From NCBI GenBank assembly GCA_027081565.1, contig JALWKG010000134.1, positions 1 through 5,271 on the forward strand: DNA of 5,271 bases, read 5' to 3'. Below the pieces are notes generated by a model that was not told the DNA's origin, ran no database searches, and was given only the letters and a program-made list of their open reading frames with translations. Source of the DNA: Helicobacteraceae bacterium. GTDB lineage: Bacteria > Campylobacterota > Campylobacteria > Campylobacterales > Sulfurimonadaceae. The translations under genes and the position numbers were made by a program. This document shows, one piece after another, positions 3,937-5,271 of this stretch (the stretch's first letter is position 1; each line of letters begins with the position of its first letter).

Positions 3937-5271
3937 TGTTGAGACTGCTCCTTGTAACGCTTTTTGCTTTTTCTACCCTTTATGCCTCAAACAGTTGTCA
4001 AAAATGTCATGAGGGCATAGAACACATACGAGACCCGCAGTCAGGAATGATGAAGGCGATCTATGAGGTCGCACAAAAGGCAGGCCATAAAGGCAATGAT
4101 TGTATTGTCTGTCATGGGGGTAACCCTACGACGATGGTCAAAAAGCGTTCGCATAAGGGAACAGTCAAATATTTTCTGGACCACAAAGGTCCTAAAGAGT
4201 ACTACCCAGCACCGGGAAGTACATGGATCAACCAAAACACCTGTGGTATGTGTCACCAAGAGCAGGTCTCTGCGCAGATGAACTCTCTGATGATGACCGA
4301 ACAGGGCAAGATACAGGGTGCGATGTGGAGTTTTGGTGCCAAAGAGGGCTATGAACATACCCATGGTAATTATGACACCAAAAATCCTGAAGACCCCCAT
4401 AAACGTCTTGGAACTGACCGTTATCGCACCTATATGGAAAAACTCTCTCAAATGGAGCCACAAGGTTTTCCAAGTGAGATGCATGAGATACCCCAGGCAC
4501 CTACAGCAGAAGAGGTTGAAAAGGATCCTTCATTAGCCGTCTTTACCTATCTTCGCCAAGAGTGTCTGCGTTGTCATACCGGTTCTAAAGGACGCAGTAA
4601 ACGTGGTGACTACAGAGGGATTGGTTGTGCCTCTTGTCATGTACCTTACTCAAATGAAGGTTTTTATGAGGGTGATGACAAAAAGACCTCTAAAAAGACG
4701 CGTGGACATATGTTGGTCCACAACATCCAGTCTTCACGTGAGGTCAAGGTCAAGGTTCATGATCAAGAGTACTCAGGGATCCCGGTCGAGACCTGTTCGA
4801 CCTGTCACAACCGTGGCAAGCGGATCGGGGTCTCTTATCAGGGACTGATGGAGACAGAGTACCAAGCCACTTTTGATGATGAGGGCAATGGCCAGCCCAA
4901 ACTTCACACCAAACGTTATTTACACCTTCAAGAAGATGTGCATTATCAAAAAGGGATGCTGTGTCAAGACTGTCACACTTCCAATGATATGCATGGTGAT
5001 GGCTTTTTAACGGGTGCCAACCTGGGTGCGGTTGAGGTAGAGTGTCAAGACTGTCACGGAACGACCTCTGCCTATCCTTGGGAACTTCCTATCGGTTACA
5101 GTGACGAGTTTAACACCTCTGTGGCTACGGGTAAAGCAAGAGGTACGACCAAGACGATCGCTGAATATCTGAAGATGGGTACAGTGAGCGATCCTAAAGA
5201 TGGTCACCTCTTGACAGCAAGGGGTAACCCACTGATCCATACGGCGAAAAAAGGCAACCATGTCATTATGC
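3936..5271 (+). CDS. Exported multiheme c-type cytochrome, at least eight hemes; 3' end outside window
   Basis: From ATG at 3936 the frame stays open to the last base: 445 residues, no stop. It begins with a Sec signal peptide (MLRLLLVTLFAFSTLYA, cut after A17), so the protein is periplasmic or outside the cell, where heme is attached covalently. Eight CXXCH sites are seen at residues 21-25, 56-60, 103-107, 210-214, 231-235, 287-291, 343-347 and 370-374. Eighteen further His residues could serve as distal ligands, so bis-His electron-transfer hemes are likely. Residues 108-209 carry no heme motif and may form a separate domain; the stretch 375-445 also lacks one. The many CXXCH motifs in a single frame with a signal peptide make the coding call firm. 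I do not recognise a specific enzyme; it does not look like NrfA or MccA, and it may be an electron conduit or an oxidoreductase subunit. The start overlaps the nusB stop by one base and has no clear Shine-Dalgarno, so coupling to nusB translation is probable. Confidence 0.92.
   Translation, partial: MLRLLLVTLFAFSTLYASNSCQKCHEGIEHIRDPQSGMMKAIYEVAQKAGHKGNDCIVCHGGNPTTMVKKRSHKGTVKYFLDHKGPKEYYPAPGSTWINQNTCGMCHQEQVSAQMNSLMMTEQGKIQGAMWSFGAKEGYEHTHGNYDTKNPEDPHKRLGTDRYRTYMEKLSQMEPQGFPSEMHEIPQAPTAEEVEKDPSLAVFTYLRQECLRCHTGSKGRSKRGDYRGIGCASCHVPYSNEGFYEGDDKKTSKKTRGHMLVHNIQSSREVKVKVHDQEYSGIPVETCSTCHNRGKRIGVSYQGLMETEYQATFDDEGNGQPKLHTKRYLHLQEDVHYQKGMLCQDCHTSNDMHGDGFLTGANLGAVEVECQDCHGTTSAYPWELPIGYSDEFNTSVATGKARGTTKTIAEYLKMGTVSDPKDGHLLTARGNPLIHTAKKGNHVIM

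Noticed and set aside
3936..4010. Possible alternative later start for the cytochrome
   Set aside because: Any later Met would remove the signal peptide that c-type heme attachment needs, and the cleavage site LYA then falls four residues before the first heme Cys, as expected.
4041..4500. Open frames on the minus strand (4041-4484, 4228-4500) under the cytochrome
   Set aside because: They are antisense to a frame with a signal peptide and eight CXXCH sites, have no ribosome binding site that I can see, and give low-complexity products with no family resemblance.
4063..4848. Shorter plus-strand frames (4063-4281, 4318-4536, 4603-4848) in the cytochrome region, which might suggest broken genes
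   Set aside because: The frame starting at 3936 runs through all of them without a stop or frameshift, so they are out-of-frame shadows.
5007..5261. Minus-strand frame near the right edge
   Set aside because: It is antisense to the cytochrome, including its eighth CXXCH site, and its product has no family features.

Overview
The window looks like a piece of a Campylobacterota (epsilonproteobacterial) chromosome, probably from a Sulfurovum-like free-living relative. This rests on three things: the protein character of adk, kdsA, ribH and nusB; the gene order kdsA-ribH-nusB, which I recall from Helicobacter and Campylobacter; and T-rich promoters with a GCTAxAAT-type -10 box. The genus is an inference from moderate base composition and a multiheme cytochrome, not a measurement.

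Layout. Positions 1-200 hold the 3' end of adenylate kinase (adk) on the + strand. A short convergent intergenic stretch (201-250) has two hairpins; on the - strand the second is followed by a T-run, so it fits a terminator for the opposing gene. That gene (251-1018, - strand, GTG start with a good ribosome binding site) encodes an exported protein whose C-terminal part resembles a glutaredoxin, but both active-site cysteines are replaced (SPYG) and the protein has no cysteine at all. A 143-base divergent intergenic region (1019-1161) carries candidate promoters for both directions, a perfect 12-base palindrome at the predicted - strand start site, and repeated AATAGTA half-sites.

From 1162 to the right edge, six + strand genes are packed with gaps of 9, 8 and 2 bases and then two 1-base TAATG overlaps, so they are probably one transcription unit. 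They are a DMT/EamA-family transporter, a 65-residue two-helix membrane protein, kdsA (KDO-8-phosphate synthase, lipopolysaccharide core), ribH (lumazine synthase, riboflavin), nusB (transcription antitermination) and a large exported multiheme c-type cytochrome. The cytochrome frame is open from 3936 to the last base without a stop: 445 residues with eight CXXCH heme sites are visible and the gene continues past the edge.

The unit mixes envelope biosynthesis, cofactor synthesis and RNA-polymerase control with a periplasmic electron carrier, so the cytochrome appears to be a lineage-specific addition to an old housekeeping cluster. No mobile element, CRISPR array, tRNA or rRNA was seen. The two points most worth pursuing are the cysteine-free glutaredoxin-like exported protein and the unassigned multiheme cytochrome translationally coupled to nusB.
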